A DNA stretch of 59,961 nt. Source: Georgenia ruanii. GTDB taxonomy: Bacteria; Actinomycetota; Actinomycetes; Actinomycetales; Actinomycetaceae. The notes beneath the pieces are model-generated. The model saw only the letters and a program-made list of their open reading frames with translations, searched no databases and was not told where the DNA came from. The stretch is from positions 1 to 59,961 of the forward strand of contig NZ_VUKE01000023.1 in assembly GCF_009193175.1 (NCBI RefSeq), given 5' to 3'. Shown here one piece after another: positions 6,850 to 15,434 of this stretch. The number at the start of each line of letters is the position of its first letter. The first letter of the stretch is position 1. Made by a program: the position numbers and the translations under genes.

Positions 6850-8979
6850 TCACGCCGCCGTCAGCCCCACCTCCTCCGCCAGCCACGGGGTGAGGAACCG
6901 CACGTAGCTCGCGGTCGCGTGGGTGGCGTCGCGGTGGACCAGGTAGTTCCCGATCACCTCGGGGCAGACGTCCTCGGTGCAGAACCAGTCGAGCGTGCGC
7001 ACCACCTCCCCGCCGGCCCCGGTCACCGCCTCCCGCACGGCCTCGGCGACCTCGCCGTGCGGGGTGGCCGCGCCGCGGTCCACCGCGCACGTCGCGACGT
7101 CGTCGAGGTTCGCCGCCACGCAGTCCGCGCCCGAGCTCGACCGCACCGGGATGTCATCGAGGAGGACCACCCGGCCGGCCGCCTGGGCCAGGCGCGCCGT
7201 CGTGCTGGACATGGCGGCCCCCCACCGGGCGGCGTCGTCCCCGCCGAGGCCGTACGAGGCGCCCATGACGACCAGGTCGGGACGGAGCTGGCCGATCTCG
7301 GCGAGGACGTCGTCGCGCCAAGTGTCGCACTCGGTGTACTCCCGGCCCAGGTCGGCCGAGTCGATGGTCATCAGCGCCGGCGTGCACGCCGACTTCGTCC
7401 GGTGCACCACCTTCCAGCCCGCCGCCTTGGCCGCCTCGTCCAGGGCCGGCTGCCACTGGTCGGCGTGCGAGTCGCCGAACAGCACCAGCGTCCGCGGCCC
7501 GGCCGGGTCGCCGTACAGGCACGGCTCGGCGGGGGCGTCCTCGAGGAGGTCGGCGTGACAGCCGTCCGCGCGCGAGGCGGGCAGGTCCGCCTTGGCCGAC
7601 TCGATCGTGGGCGTGAGGTTCGCCGGGGCGGCGCCGGCGTCGACCGACTCCCGGAGCACCGGCTGCAGGCTGGCGCCGGGCTCCTGGGCGAGGGCGGCGA
7701 TGTCGACCCGCTCCCCGCGCGGCGCCCCGCCGGGGACGACCAGGGCCACGACCGCGGTCAGGGCGAGGACGGAGGACACCGCGAACCCCAGCGACAGGCC
7801 GTCCCCCGGGGACGACAGCGACGGCGCGAACCGGATCGGGTTCTCCACGAGCCGCAGCGAGATCGCGGCCAGGACCAGCGCGGCCGCCGCGGCCAGGAGC
7901 AGGACCGGACCGGACGCCGTCAGGCCGAACGCGGCGGGCAGCAGCGTCAGGGCCGGCCAGTGCCACAGGTACCACCCGTAGGACAGTCCACCGACCGCGG
8001 TCAGCGGGCGCACGCCGAGGACCCGGCCCACGCCGCGGCCCGGCGCGGCCGCCCCGGCGGCGATGATCGCCGCGGCCCCGCACACCGGCAGGGCGGCGGC
8101 GTGCCCGGGGAACGCCGTCGAGCCGTCGTAGGAGACGCCGGCGTAGAGCAGCGCCGCCAGCCCCGCCCAGCCGAGCAGCACGGCGGCCGGGGTCCAGAGC
8201 CGGCGCACCGCCGACAGACCGACGGCGAGCAGCGCCCCGACCGCGAGCTCCCACGCCCGGGCGTGCAGCCCGAAGTACGCCCACGGCTGGGCCACGCCGG
8301 TCTGCCACACGCTCAGCGCCAGCGACCCGGCCACGACCAGCACGAGCACCGACGCGACGCGGCCGGTGCGCACCTTCGGATGGCCGTCGGCCGCGGCCCG
8401 CGCCGCGGCAGAGCCGCGCGCCACGAACGTGCCGGCCACGGCCAGGAGCAGCACCGGCCACGCCAGGTAGAACTGCTCCTCCACGGCCAGCGACCAGAAG
8501 TGCTGCAGCAGCGACGGCGCCTCCTGGGCGTTGAGGTAGTCGGTGCCCTCCGCCGCGAGCTTGACGTTCAGGGCGTAGAAGACCGTCCAGAGCCCGTCGA
8601 CGGCGGTCTCCTTCCCCGCCATGGGCGAGAGGAAGAACCAGGCGCCGGCGATGGTGGCCACCACGACCAGCGCCGCGGCGGGCAGCAGGCGCCGGGCCCG
8701 CCGGGCGTAGAAGCGCGGCAGGTCCACCCGCCCGTCCCGGGCGATCTCGCGCAGGAGCAGCGAGGTGATGAGGAACCCGGAGATGACGAAGAAGACGTCC
8801 ACCCCGACGTACCCGCCGGGCAGGAAGCCCACCCCCGCGTGCCCGAGGACGACGAGGCCGCACGCGACGGCGCGCAGTCCCTCGATGTCCGGCCGGAAGC
8901 CGGCGCGGTGCGGCTCGGCCCGGTCCCGCCGCGCCCGGGGCGCGGCGGGCGTCGGCGCCGCCGGCGCGGTCACTGCCAT
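6850..8979 (-). CDS. Acyltransferase 3 / SGNH-hydrolase fusion (OafA-like O-acyltransferase)
   Basis: 709-residue integral membrane protein. The N-terminal acyltransferase-3 domain (about 27-400) carries RPDIEGLRAVACGLVVLGH with its catalytic-type His47, DVFFVISGFLIT and HFWSLAVEEQFYL, with about ten membrane segments. A C-terminal extracytoplasmic SGNH domain has GDSH near residue 487 and the DATH pair near the end. This architecture O-acetylates surface polysaccharides. It is the last gene of the minus-strand operon: its ATG follows the UDP-glucose dehydrogenase stop by 13 bp with GGGAG upstream. This supports acylation of the polymer made by the GT2 enzyme. Confidence 0.88.
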   Translation of the reverse strand: MAVTAPAAPTPAAPRARRDRAEPHRAGFRPDIEGLRAVACGLVVLGHAGVGFLPGGYVGVDVFFVISGFLITSLLLREIARDGRVDLPRFYARRARRLLPAAALVVVATIAGAWFFLSPMAGKETAVDGLWTVFYALNVKLAAEGTDYLNAQEAPSLLQHFWSLAVEEQFYLAWPVLLLAVAGTFVARGSAAARAAADGHPKVRTGRVASVLVLVVAGSLALSVWQTGVAQPWAYFGLHARAWELAVGALLAVGLSAVRRLWTPAAVLLGWAGLAALLYAGVSYDGSTAFPGHAAALPVCGAAAIIAAGAAAPGRGVGRVLGVRPLTAVGGLSYGWYLWHWPALTLLPAAFGLTASGPVLLLAAAAALVLAAISLRLVENPIRFAPSLSSPGDGLSLGFAVSSVLALTAVVALVVPGGAPRGERVDIAALAQEPGASLQPVLRESVDAGAAPANLTPTIESAKADLPASRADGCHADLLEDAPAEPCLYGDPAGPRTLVLFGDSHADQWQPALDEAAKAAGWKVVHRTKSACTPALMTIDSADLGREYTECDTWRDDVLAEIGQLRPDLVVMGASYGLGGDDAARWGAAMSSTTARLAQAAGRVVLLDDIPVRSSSGADCVAANLDDVATCAVDRGAATPHGEVAEAVREAVTGAGGEVVRTLDWFCTEDVCPEVIGNYLVHRDATHATASYVRFLTPWLAEEVGLTAA

Positions 8980-8992
8980 CGGGTGCTCCCGG

Positions 8993-10441
8993 TCACGCGA
9001 GGGTGGGGGCCGGCGCCACCCGGTCGTAGGCCGTCGCGGTGACGGCGGGCAGCTGCGGCACGGCGCCGGACGGCGTGGCCGCGATGAGGCGCTCGACCGA
9101 GGCGGGGATCGTGGCGGTCGGCGCGGGGCGGCCCATCCCCCGGTACGCCCACCCGGCGTCGGCCCACCGCTGCGGGTCCAGCGCGTTGCGGGCGTCGACG
9201 ATGCGCCGGTACTCCACCTGCTGGCCCAGCTCGACGGGGTCCATCGAGGTGAACTGCTCCCACTCGGTGGCCAGCACGACGACGTCGGCGCCGGCGACGG
9301 CCTCCGCCGCCGTGGCCGCGTAGCTCAGGGTGGGGAACTTCGCCGCGGCGTTGGCGTTCGCCTCCGGGTCGTGCACCACCACCTGGGAGCCGGCGAGGTG
9401 GAGCGTGGCGGCGACGTTGAGCGCTGGCGAGTCGCGCACGTCGTCGGTGCTGGGCTTGAACGCCGCCCCGAGGACGGCGACCTTGGCGCCCAGCACCGAC
9501 CCGCCCAGCAGCTCCCGCACCAGGTCGACCACGCGCGACCGGCGGCGCATGTTGACCTCGTCGACCTCCCGCAGGAAGTTCAACGCCTCGTGCGCGCCGA
9601 GCTCGGCGGCGCGGGTGGTGAACGCGCGGATGTCCTTGGGCAAGCAGCCGCCGCCGAAGCCGAGGCCGGCGCGCAGGAACTTCCCGCCGATCCGCTCGTC
9701 GTAGGAGAGCGCCTGGGACAGCTCCACGACGTCGGCGCCGGCCGCCTCGCACACCTCGGCCATGGCGTTGATGAAGGAGATCTTCGTGGCCAGGAAGGAG
9801 TTCGCGGCCACCTTGACCAGCTCGGCGGTGGGCATGTCGGTCACCACCAGCGGGGTGCCGGCCTGCAGCACCTTGGCGTAGACCCGCTCGAGCACGGCGG
9901 CGTCGGTGCGGCTCGTCACGCCGAGCACGAGGCGGTCGGGCCGCAGCGTGTCCTCGACGGCGAACCCCTCGCGGAGGAACTCCGGGTTCCAGGCGAGGTG
10001 GACCTCCTCCATGGCGGGCGCCTTCGCCGCCAGGCGCGCGGCGAGGCGCTCGGCCGTGCCGACCGGGACGGTCGACTTCCCGGCGATCAGCGCGGGCCGC
10101 TGCAGGTGCGGGGCGAGGGCGTCGATCGCGGCGTCGACGTACCGCAGGTCCGCGCCCCGGCTCCCCGGCTGCTGCGGGGTGCCGACGCACAGGAAGTGGA
10201 CGTCGCCGAACTCCCCCGCCTCGGCGAAGGAGGTGGTGAACCGCAGCCGCCCGGACCCGACGTGCTTGGCGAGCAGGGGCTCGAGGCCGGGCTCGAAGAA
10301 CGGGGCCCGGCCGGCGTTGAGGGTGTCGACCTTGCGCTCGTCGACGTCGACGCCGATCACGTCGTGGCCGAGCTCGGCCATGCCGGCGGCGTGGACGGCG
10401 CCCAGATATCCGGTACCGATGACGGTGATGCGCAGTGCCAT
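8993..10441 (-). CDS. ugd: UDP-glucose 6-dehydrogenase
   Basis: 482 residues. Oxidises UDP-glucose to UDP-glucuronate with two NAD+. It has an N-terminal Rossmann fold (VIGTGYLG), the conserved GKSTVPVGT and NPEFLREG segments, and the catalytic Cys266 in GFGGGCLPKD. The C-terminal UDP-binding domain has FKPSTDDVRDSP. The ATG at 10441 was chosen because AAGGAG sits 6 nt upstream, and longer in-frame readings run into the preceding gene's intergenic gap. Its place between the GH26 gene and the acyltransferase gene of the synthase operon supplies a uronic-acid precursor for the polymer. Confidence 0.95.
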   Translation of the reverse strand: MALRITVIGTGYLGAVHAAGMAELGHDVIGVDVDERKVDTLNAGRAPFFEPGLEPLLAKHVGSGRLRFTTSFAEAGEFGDVHFLCVGTPQQPGSRGADLRYVDAAIDALAPHLQRPALIAGKSTVPVGTAERLAARLAAKAPAMEEVHLAWNPEFLREGFAVEDTLRPDRLVLGVTSRTDAAVLERVYAKVLQAGTPLVVTDMPTAELVKVAANSFLATKISFINAMAEVCEAAGADVVELSQALSYDERIGGKFLRAGLGFGGGCLPKDIRAFTTRAAELGAHEALNFLREVDEVNMRRRSRVVDLVRELLGGSVLGAKVAVLGAAFKPSTDDVRDSPALNVAATLHLAGSQVVVHDPEANANAAAKFPTLSYAATAAEAVAGADVVVLATEWEQFTSMDPVELGQQVEYRRIVDARNALDPQRWADAGWAYRGMGRPAPTATIPASVERLIAATPSGAVPQLPAVTATAYDRVAPAPTLA

Positions 10442-10515
10442 GTCAGCTCCTTCGGGGTTCTCGCCGGTCTCGGCGCAGGTGGTGTCGTGGTGGTCGGTCG
10501 GGTGGCCGCCGGTCG

Positions 10516-12714
10516 TCATGGCGTGCTCCCCGCGGTGGCGAGCTGCCGGCGGGACGACGCCGACGCCTGCTCGGCGGCCGGCTCCCCGTCGCCCGCCGGC
10601 TGCTGCGTGGCCGACGCCGTCGGCTCGGGGGTGGGCGCCGGGGTCGGTCCACCGGCCGGGTCGTCGGTCGGCGTGTCCGCGGGGGGCTCGGTCGGCGCCG
10701 CCGTCGGCTCCTCGGTGGGATCCGCCGTCGGCTGATCCGTGGGCGCCGGCGATTCCTCCGCGGGCTCCTCGGTGGGGTCCGGCGTGGGCGCCGGCGTCGG
10801 CTCCCCGGCCGGCAGCGGCGCGAGCTCGGTCTTGGGCTGCTTGGGCGAGCCTTCGCTGAAGTTGCCGTTGCGCAGCCCGTGCTGGGCCACCAGCGTCACC
10901 TCCGGCGAGGAGGTCAGGCGCCAGTCGTTGGTGACGGGCTCGGACTCGCCGATCGGGATGGCCGTGACCTCGCGCTGGAACCAGGTGAAGCCGATGATGT
11001 CCGGGTTCTGCCCCAGGGCCTCGAAGAAGCTCGTCACCCAGTCGACCTTGTTGCCGCCGGTCTCGGTGGCGCCCACCTCGGTCAGCCAGATGGGCTTGCC
11101 GGGCGCGACCGCCCGCAGCCCCGCGACGGACTTGCCGTAGGTGTTCTGGAAGGACGCCTCCTTGCCCTCGATCGGCTTCCGGTAGTAGCCGGAGAGACCG
11201 ACCATGTCCACGTACGCGTCGCCGGGGTAGAGCTGCTCGAGCGGCTGGGCCTGGGGAAACTCGATGGTGTTCGGCGCCCAGATCCACAGCACGTTCTCGG
11301 CGCCGGCGGCGGTGAAGATGTCGTGGACGTGGCGCCAGGCGGCGATGTACTCGCCCGGCTTGTTCCCGTTGGTCTGCTCGGACCAGGGGTACCAGTGGCC
11401 GTTCATCTCGTGCATGAGCCGGATCCCGACCGGCAGGCCGAACTCGACGACGTCGGCGGCGTACTGGCGCAGGTACTCGTCGTGCGCGCCGGCGACGATG
11501 TCGGCCAGCTGGTAGTCCGGGTCCACGGCGTTGTTGGTGTCCGGGCCCATGTCGGTGACGTTGGGGCGCGCCTCCCAGGAGATGATCGGCAGCATGCCGC
11601 GGGTCCACGCGTCCGTGGCCGCGTCCGGGCGGAAGTCCTGGTCCCAGCCGGCGAAGTAGGTCACCGAGCTGGGCATGTGCTGCAGCGTCGCGGCGACCTC
11701 GTCGACCTCGCCGAAGTGGTAGGGCGACTCCTCGGTGAAGATCCCGAAGTACTGCTGGGCCGGGTTGAGGAGCTCGTCCGCCGGCGGGGCGCTGGGGACG
11801 AACTGCCAGTAGGGCTTGCTCGGGGCGCGGTTGGGGTCGTCGGGCAGGTCGCGGCAGGCGATGCCGTCGTCGTCCCGCGGCCCGGGGTTGCCGTCCAGGC
11901 CGTGCGGGTCGGACGGGTCGGCGACGTAGACGGCCTGGGCGTCCTGCTGCCAGGTGAACTCCCAGCACTTCGTCGGTGCCTTCGGGCTGCTGGGGGCGGC
12001 CGGCCGGTTCGTGGGGGCCGGCGCATGCTCGGTGCTGTCGGCCCCGGCGGGACCGACCGCGCCGGACGCTCCCGGGCCTCCGGAGCCCGCGCCACCCGCG
12101 CCGCCGGTGGTGCCGGCCGAGCCGGCGCCACCGCCCGCCGAGCCGGCGCCACCGCCCGCCGAGCCGCCGCCCGCGGCCGCCGAGCCCCCGGCGGCGCCGT
12201 CGCCGGCGCGTGCGTAGCCGGACTCGGCGAGCAGCTCCTCGAAGGAGCGGGCCGAGCCCGAGCCGGCGATCCGCCAGAGCAGCTCCTCGGTGAGGTTGAT
12301 GTCCGCGAGCATCTCGCCGAGCATCGGGTCCGTCCGGGAGGTGTCGAGCACCTTGCGGGCCAGCTCCGCGGCGGTCTCCCGGTCGGCGGCCTGCAGCGCC
12401 TCGGCCAGGGCGGTCAGGGTGGCCCGGGTCTCCGCGCGCCGGGCGAGCAGCTCCGCCTCGGCGGGGTCGCCCGCCTGCGCGGCCGCGGCGGGCGGCGCGC
12501 CCCCCAGGGCGCTGACCGCGCGGGTGACGGGGTCGCCGACGGTCGCCCGCAGGGACGGGGTGCCCCACACGACGAGCGACGTCGCGACGAGCGCGGCCAC
12601 GAGGCCGACGGCGATGAGCCGGGTGCGCAGGCTGGTCGCCCCGGCGGCCGCCACGGCGGCGCCGAAGACGTTGGCCGGTCCGGCCCAGGTGCTTCTCAGG
12701 GTCTGGTCAGACAA
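10516..12714 (-). CDS. Membrane-anchored GH26 glycosidase with excalibur-like calcium module
   Basis: 732 residues from the TTG at 12714. That start is favoured because it overlaps the GT2 stop by 8 bp, is preceded by GAGG 6 nt upstream and puts a clean membrane anchor at residues 31-50. An AE-rich helical segment (about 80-165), a Gly/Ala/Ser linker (170-225), an excalibur-like module (250-292, ADPSDPHGLDG then DDDGIACRD) and a GH26 barrel (about 318-615) follow. In the barrel HE435-436 is the acid/base site and Glu546 in WLTEVGA the nucleophile. A Pro/Thr/Glu tail of roughly 100 residues ends the protein. It probably acts at the outer membrane face on the nascent polymer. The substrate is not deducible. 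Confidence 0.8.
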   Translation of the reverse strand: MSDQTLRSTWAGPANVFGAAVAAAGATSLRTRLIAVGLVAALVATSLVVWGTPSLRATVGDPVTRAVSALGGAPPAAAAQAGDPAEAELLARRAETRATLTALAEALQAADRETAAELARKVLDTSRTDPMLGEMLADINLTEELLWRIAGSGSARSFEELLAESGYARAGDGAAGGSAAAGGGSAGGGAGSAGGGAGSAGTTGGAGGAGSGGPGASGAVGPAGADSTEHAPAPTNRPAAPSSPKAPTKCWEFTWQQDAQAVYVADPSDPHGLDGNPGPRDDDGIACRDLPDDPNRAPSKPYWQFVPSAPPADELLNPAQQYFGIFTEESPYHFGEVDEVAATLQHMPSSVTYFAGWDQDFRPDAATDAWTRGMLPIISWEARPNVTDMGPDTNNAVDPDYQLADIVAGAHDEYLRQYAADVVEFGLPVGIRLMHEMNGHWYPWSEQTNGNKPGEYIAAWRHVHDIFTAAGAENVLWIWAPNTIEFPQAQPLEQLYPGDAYVDMVGLSGYYRKPIEGKEASFQNTYGKSVAGLRAVAPGKPIWLTEVGATETGGNKVDWVTSFFEALGQNPDIIGFTWFQREVTAIPIGESEPVTNDWRLTSSPEVTLVAQHGLRNGNFSEGSPKQPKTELAPLPAGEPTPAPTPDPTEEPAEESPAPTDQPTADPTEEPTAAPTEPPADTPTDDPAGGPTPAPTPEPTASATQQPAGDGEPAAEQASASSRRQLATAGSTP

Positions 12715-14266
12715 GGGTCGCCTCGAAGATCGTGAGCAGGGACAGGAAGGCCAGCCCGATGACGTACGGGATGGCCGCGGCGGGGTTGACGCGGCGCCGC
12801 TTCCGCGGTGCCGGCGCCGCGGGAGCGGCCTCGACCGCGCGGCGGGTGCGGGTGGCCACGGCGGTCCGGGTCGCGGTCGAGGTGTCGGGACCGGGACCGG
12901 CGGCGGTGCCCGGGTGGAGTGCCTCCTCCGGACGGTCGACCACGTCCACCGGCCCGGGTTCGCCGGTCGCCTCGAGCTCGGCGATGAGGTCACCGCCGAC
13001 CGCCTCGTCGGTGCTCGTGCCGGCGTAGGCGTTCGCGCGGGTCCCCCAGCCGGCCACGTGGGCCATCCGGAAGAAGCCGAGCAGCCGGATGGGCATGAGG
13101 AAGAGTGAGGAGAACACCACGTAGAGCGGCATCCGCCACCAGTCGCCGGGGACCTCGACGAGGTGGCGCAGGTGGCGCACCCCCATCGAGAGCCCGGTGG
13201 CGAGGAGGGTGAGGACGACGACCGCGGTCACGCCGATCGTCGAGCCGTGCTCGGCGATGAGGGCGCCGTAGTAGTTGATGCCGGTGCCCGTGCCGATGCG
13301 GTACACCGCGCCGATGACGGCCCCGGCGAGCAGGAAGGGCAGGATGATGTCGGTAAGGAAGAAGATCGCCAGCACGGGGGCGTGGCCGATCATCCACGGC
13401 AGCATCCGCAGGGTGTTGTACTGCGAGCCCCGGGACCAGCGCAGCTGCTGCTTGGCGAGCTTGCGCAGCCGGGTGGGCGCGTCCGTCCACACCATCGAGG
13501 TGGCCTGGTAGACGGTCTTGTAGCCCTGCTTGAGGGTGAGGTTCGTCAGCGTGCGGTCGTCGCTGACCTCGAGGAACACGCCGAGGAAGCGGGCATGCAT
13601 GAAGTCGTCCATGGCGTCGACGACCACCTGGCGACGGAAGGCGATGGTACGTCCCGGCAGGCACCCGACCTGCCCGAGCACGGACTGGGCCGGCATGGAG
13701 TACTTCACCCGGCTGTTCTCCAGCCAGTCCGCCCAGCGAGTGAGGAAGGACCGGCCCGGGTCAAGGATCCGCTGGGCGGTGGTGACCCCGCCGACGCGCG
13801 CGTCGGCGAAGGGCTTGACCAGCTCGGACAGGGTGTCGCGCGCCCAGACGGTGTCGGAGTCGACGAGGACGAGGATCTCGCCGGAGGCCATCTCGGTGCC
13901 CACCTTGACCGCGTTGCGCTTGCCCGGGACCGGCGTCCACGTCCACTGCACGCCGTCGTCCGCGAACTCCGCGCACACCTGCTCGAGCTCGACGTTGCGG
14001 GGCCCGTTGATCACGACGATCGTCTCGGTCGGCGACTGCGCACAGATGCGCGTGAGAACGTCCCGGAACAGGTCCAGCGGCTCGTCGACGACCGGGATGA
14101 CGACGCTGGTGGTCGTCTCGTGCGGCGCCGTCCACGGCCGGTACCGGCGCGAGAGGAAGATCTTGAGCAGCCACAGCCCCCACACGATGGCGGAGAAGAC
14201 GGCGAACAGATACAGGTGCCCGTCCTCCACGAAGGCATGGCGAAGCATGAGTAGGAATACGAACAT
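12707..14266 (-). CDS. Processive GT2 glycosyltransferase, hyaluronan-synthase-like
   Basis: 519-residue membrane GT2 enzyme. One N-terminal membrane segment (about 18-38) precedes the catalytic domain, which has VVIPVVDEP, the DxD motif VDSDT (136-140), GCLPGR (201-206), SDDRTLTN (235-242) and the processivity motif QQLRW (273-277). Three or four further membrane segments, a long cytoplasmic acidic/Thr-rich tail and a final hydrophobic helix follow. The DDR-TLTN ... KTVYQ ... TDAP ... QQLRW string closely parallels class I hyaluronan synthases, but cellulose- or mannan-type synthesis cannot be excluded. The ATG at 14266 has AGGAGA upstream. It is the first gene of the operon and is translationally coupled to the GH26 gene by overlap. 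Confidence 0.85.
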   Translation of the reverse strand: MFVFLLMLRHAFVEDGHLYLFAVFSAIVWGLWLLKIFLSRRYRPWTAPHETTTSVVIPVVDEPLDLFRDVLTRICAQSPTETIVVINGPRNVELEQVCAEFADDGVQWTWTPVPGKRNAVKVGTEMASGEILVLVDSDTVWARDTLSELVKPFADARVGGVTTAQRILDPGRSFLTRWADWLENSRVKYSMPAQSVLGQVGCLPGRTIAFRRQVVVDAMDDFMHARFLGVFLEVSDDRTLTNLTLKQGYKTVYQATSMVWTDAPTRLRKLAKQQLRWSRGSQYNTLRMLPWMIGHAPVLAIFFLTDIILPFLLAGAVIGAVYRIGTGTGINYYGALIAEHGSTIGVTAVVVLTLLATGLSMGVRHLRHLVEVPGDWWRMPLYVVFSSLFLMPIRLLGFFRMAHVAGWGTRANAYAGTSTDEAVGGDLIAELEATGEPGPVDVVDRPEEALHPGTAAGPGPDTSTATRTAVATRTRRAVEAAPAAPAPRKRRRVNPAAAIPYVIGLAFLSLLTIFEATLV

Positions 14267-14386
14267 CGGAAAATCTCCTGACGGGCGCACGGCGCGCCCA
14301 CGTCAGCGGTCAACGGACACCGACCACCGCAGCCGAGGTGTTCTTGCACGGCCGGACACGGCACACCCGAGGCGCGCGCCGCCTTG

Positions 14387-14468
14387 TTGTGGGCATGCGC
14401 GGGCCAGCATTGTGGGCGTGCACCGGATATGTTCCCGGTTATTCCTCGCCCGGTTTGTTGGCATGCGC
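14387..14468. repeat. Three related 14-mers in the GT2 operon leader
   Basis: TTGTGGGCATGCGC (14387), TTGTGGGCGTGCAC (14410) and TTGTTGGCATGCGC (14455) are direct repeats spaced 23 and 45 bp, about two and four helical turns. They could be protein-binding sites or elements of RNA structure. Confidence 0.6.
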
Positions 14469-14522
14469 CGGCCCTGTTTCCGAACCGGGTTCGGACCCGC
14501 ACGCGGGCAGGCCGCTAGCCGT

Positions 14523-14551
14523 CCGAGGGCATGCCGCAGCGATGCCCTCGG
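14523..14551. promoter_or_regulatory. Perfect 10-bp hairpin in the GT2 operon leader
   Basis: CCGAGGGCAT and ATGCCCTCGG flank a 9-nt loop. No U-tract follows on either strand, so a regulatory RNA stem or operator is likelier than an intrinsic terminator. Confidence 0.5.
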
Positions 14552-14879
14552 GCGTGGTTCTCATGCTGTTCTCGGGCAGGCATCAGCTGCGGCCGGATCA
14601 ACCCAGCCAGCGGCTAGCGCGTGCGGAACGGTGGTGGAACGGCGCTCCCGGACGGCGTCGCGCTCATGTCCGGAGCGACGAGAGAATGCTCAGCCCAGCG
14701 CGATGCCCCGCACGGGCACCAGGCGCCGGCAACAACACGGCCATCGATCACGCATCTGGTCCTTCACGGCCCCCCCAAACGATTTTCTTGCCGTGATCGA
14801 AACGTAACATACGGCGACACGAATCCGAAAGGCCCTCCGACGGATCCGACGTAAACAGTCGGTTAATGTCGAAACGTGT

Positions 14880-14894
14880 CGACGAATTTCGTCG
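14880..14894. promoter_or_regulatory. 15-bp palindrome CGACGAATTTCGTCG
   Basis: Perfect palindrome around a central T in the AT-richer island. It is followed directly by the imperfect inverted repeat CCAAT-N4-ATTGG (14896-14909). It is a candidate operator for the divergent polysaccharide operon or the permease. Confidence 0.4.
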
Positions 14895-15212
14895 CCCAAT
14901 TATCATTGGCGGGAAACGGCCGCAAATCGAGAGGCGGGTCACGCCCGCACCCGACACCGCAGGAGCGGCCGCGCCGACGGTCGGCGGTCGGAGGGTCGGC
15001 GGTAGGCGGTCGACGGGGCAGAGCGTCCAGGGGCACTCCGCCAGACGCGCGGTCAGCGGCTCCGCGGCGCGACGTGACCGTTTCGCCGCCGTCCCCGGGG
15101 TGCACCCGTGCCACCTCCGGCGCGTACGCTCGCGAGCGAGGGGCCCCGTGCCCCGCGCCGTCACGCCCCCGCGTCTGCCGGGTCCCTCGAGGGCCCGTCA
15201 CAGCACAGGCAC

Positions 15213-15237
15213 CCGCCCGGCGGCGCCCGCCGGGCGG
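15213..15237. terminator. GC-rich 11-bp hairpin
   Basis: CCGCCCGGCGG and its complement flank a 3-nt loop 20 bp upstream of a small reading frame. There is no U-tract, so function as a terminator is uncertain. Confidence 0.3.
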
Positions 15238-15256
15238 CCCGGCGGGAAGGATCTCG

Positions 15257-15424
15257 ATGCCGCGACTGCTCCGGGTGTGGCTCACCCCGGTCCTCGAGCG
15301 CGCACCCGTCGCGCCGGCGGCGACGCCGCCCGTGCCACGCGCTCCTGCGGCATCACGTCGGGCTCCGCGCCCGAGCGCGCCGGGGCCCCGGCGCGGACAC
15401 CCTCCGGACACCCACCCGGGCTAG
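15257..15424 (+). CDS. Possible small ORF upstream of the APC permease
   Basis: A 55-codon frame starts at an ATG with AAGGA 6 nt upstream. Its first residues, MPRLLRVWLTPVLERA, are hydrophobic and Leu/Val rich, and the rest is Pro/Arg/Ala-rich low complexity. Its TAG stop lies within the -10 element of the next gene. It could be a leader peptide or chance, and no homologue comes to mind. Confidence 0.25.
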   Translation: MPRLLRVWLTPVLERAPVAPAATPPVPRAPAASRRAPRPSAPGPRRGHPPDTHPG

Positions 15425-15427
15425 CGT
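15422..15427 (+). promoter_or_regulatory. Leaderless -10 element of the APC permease gene
   Basis: TAGCGT ends 7 nt before the GTG at 15435. This decides the start, because no ribosome-binding site precedes it. Confidence 0.55.
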
Positions 15428-15434
15428 GCCCGCC

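Larger units (their letters stand above)
14267..15256. other. Long non-coding upstream region of the polysaccharide operon
   Basis: About 1 kb with no convincing gene on either strand. An AT-richer island (14760-14920) is the likeliest promoter area. From there a minus-strand transcript would carry a leader of roughly 500 nt holding a 10-bp perfect hairpin (14523-14551) and three related 14-mers (14387-14468). The island contains a 15-bp palindrome (14880-14894). I recognise no known riboswitch class. Confidence 0.5.

Noticed and set aside
12715-12993. N-terminal extension of the anchored GH26 upstream of the TTG
   Set aside because: It would overlap the GT2 gene by almost 300 bp and reads as Arg/Ser/Pro shadow sequence in front of a clean membrane anchor.
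12707-14266. GT2 enzyme as a confirmed hyaluronan or cellulose synthase
   Set aside because: Motifs fit processive GT2 enzymes generally; no PilZ domain, BcsB or GlcNAc-specific evidence is visible, so the polymer cannot be named.
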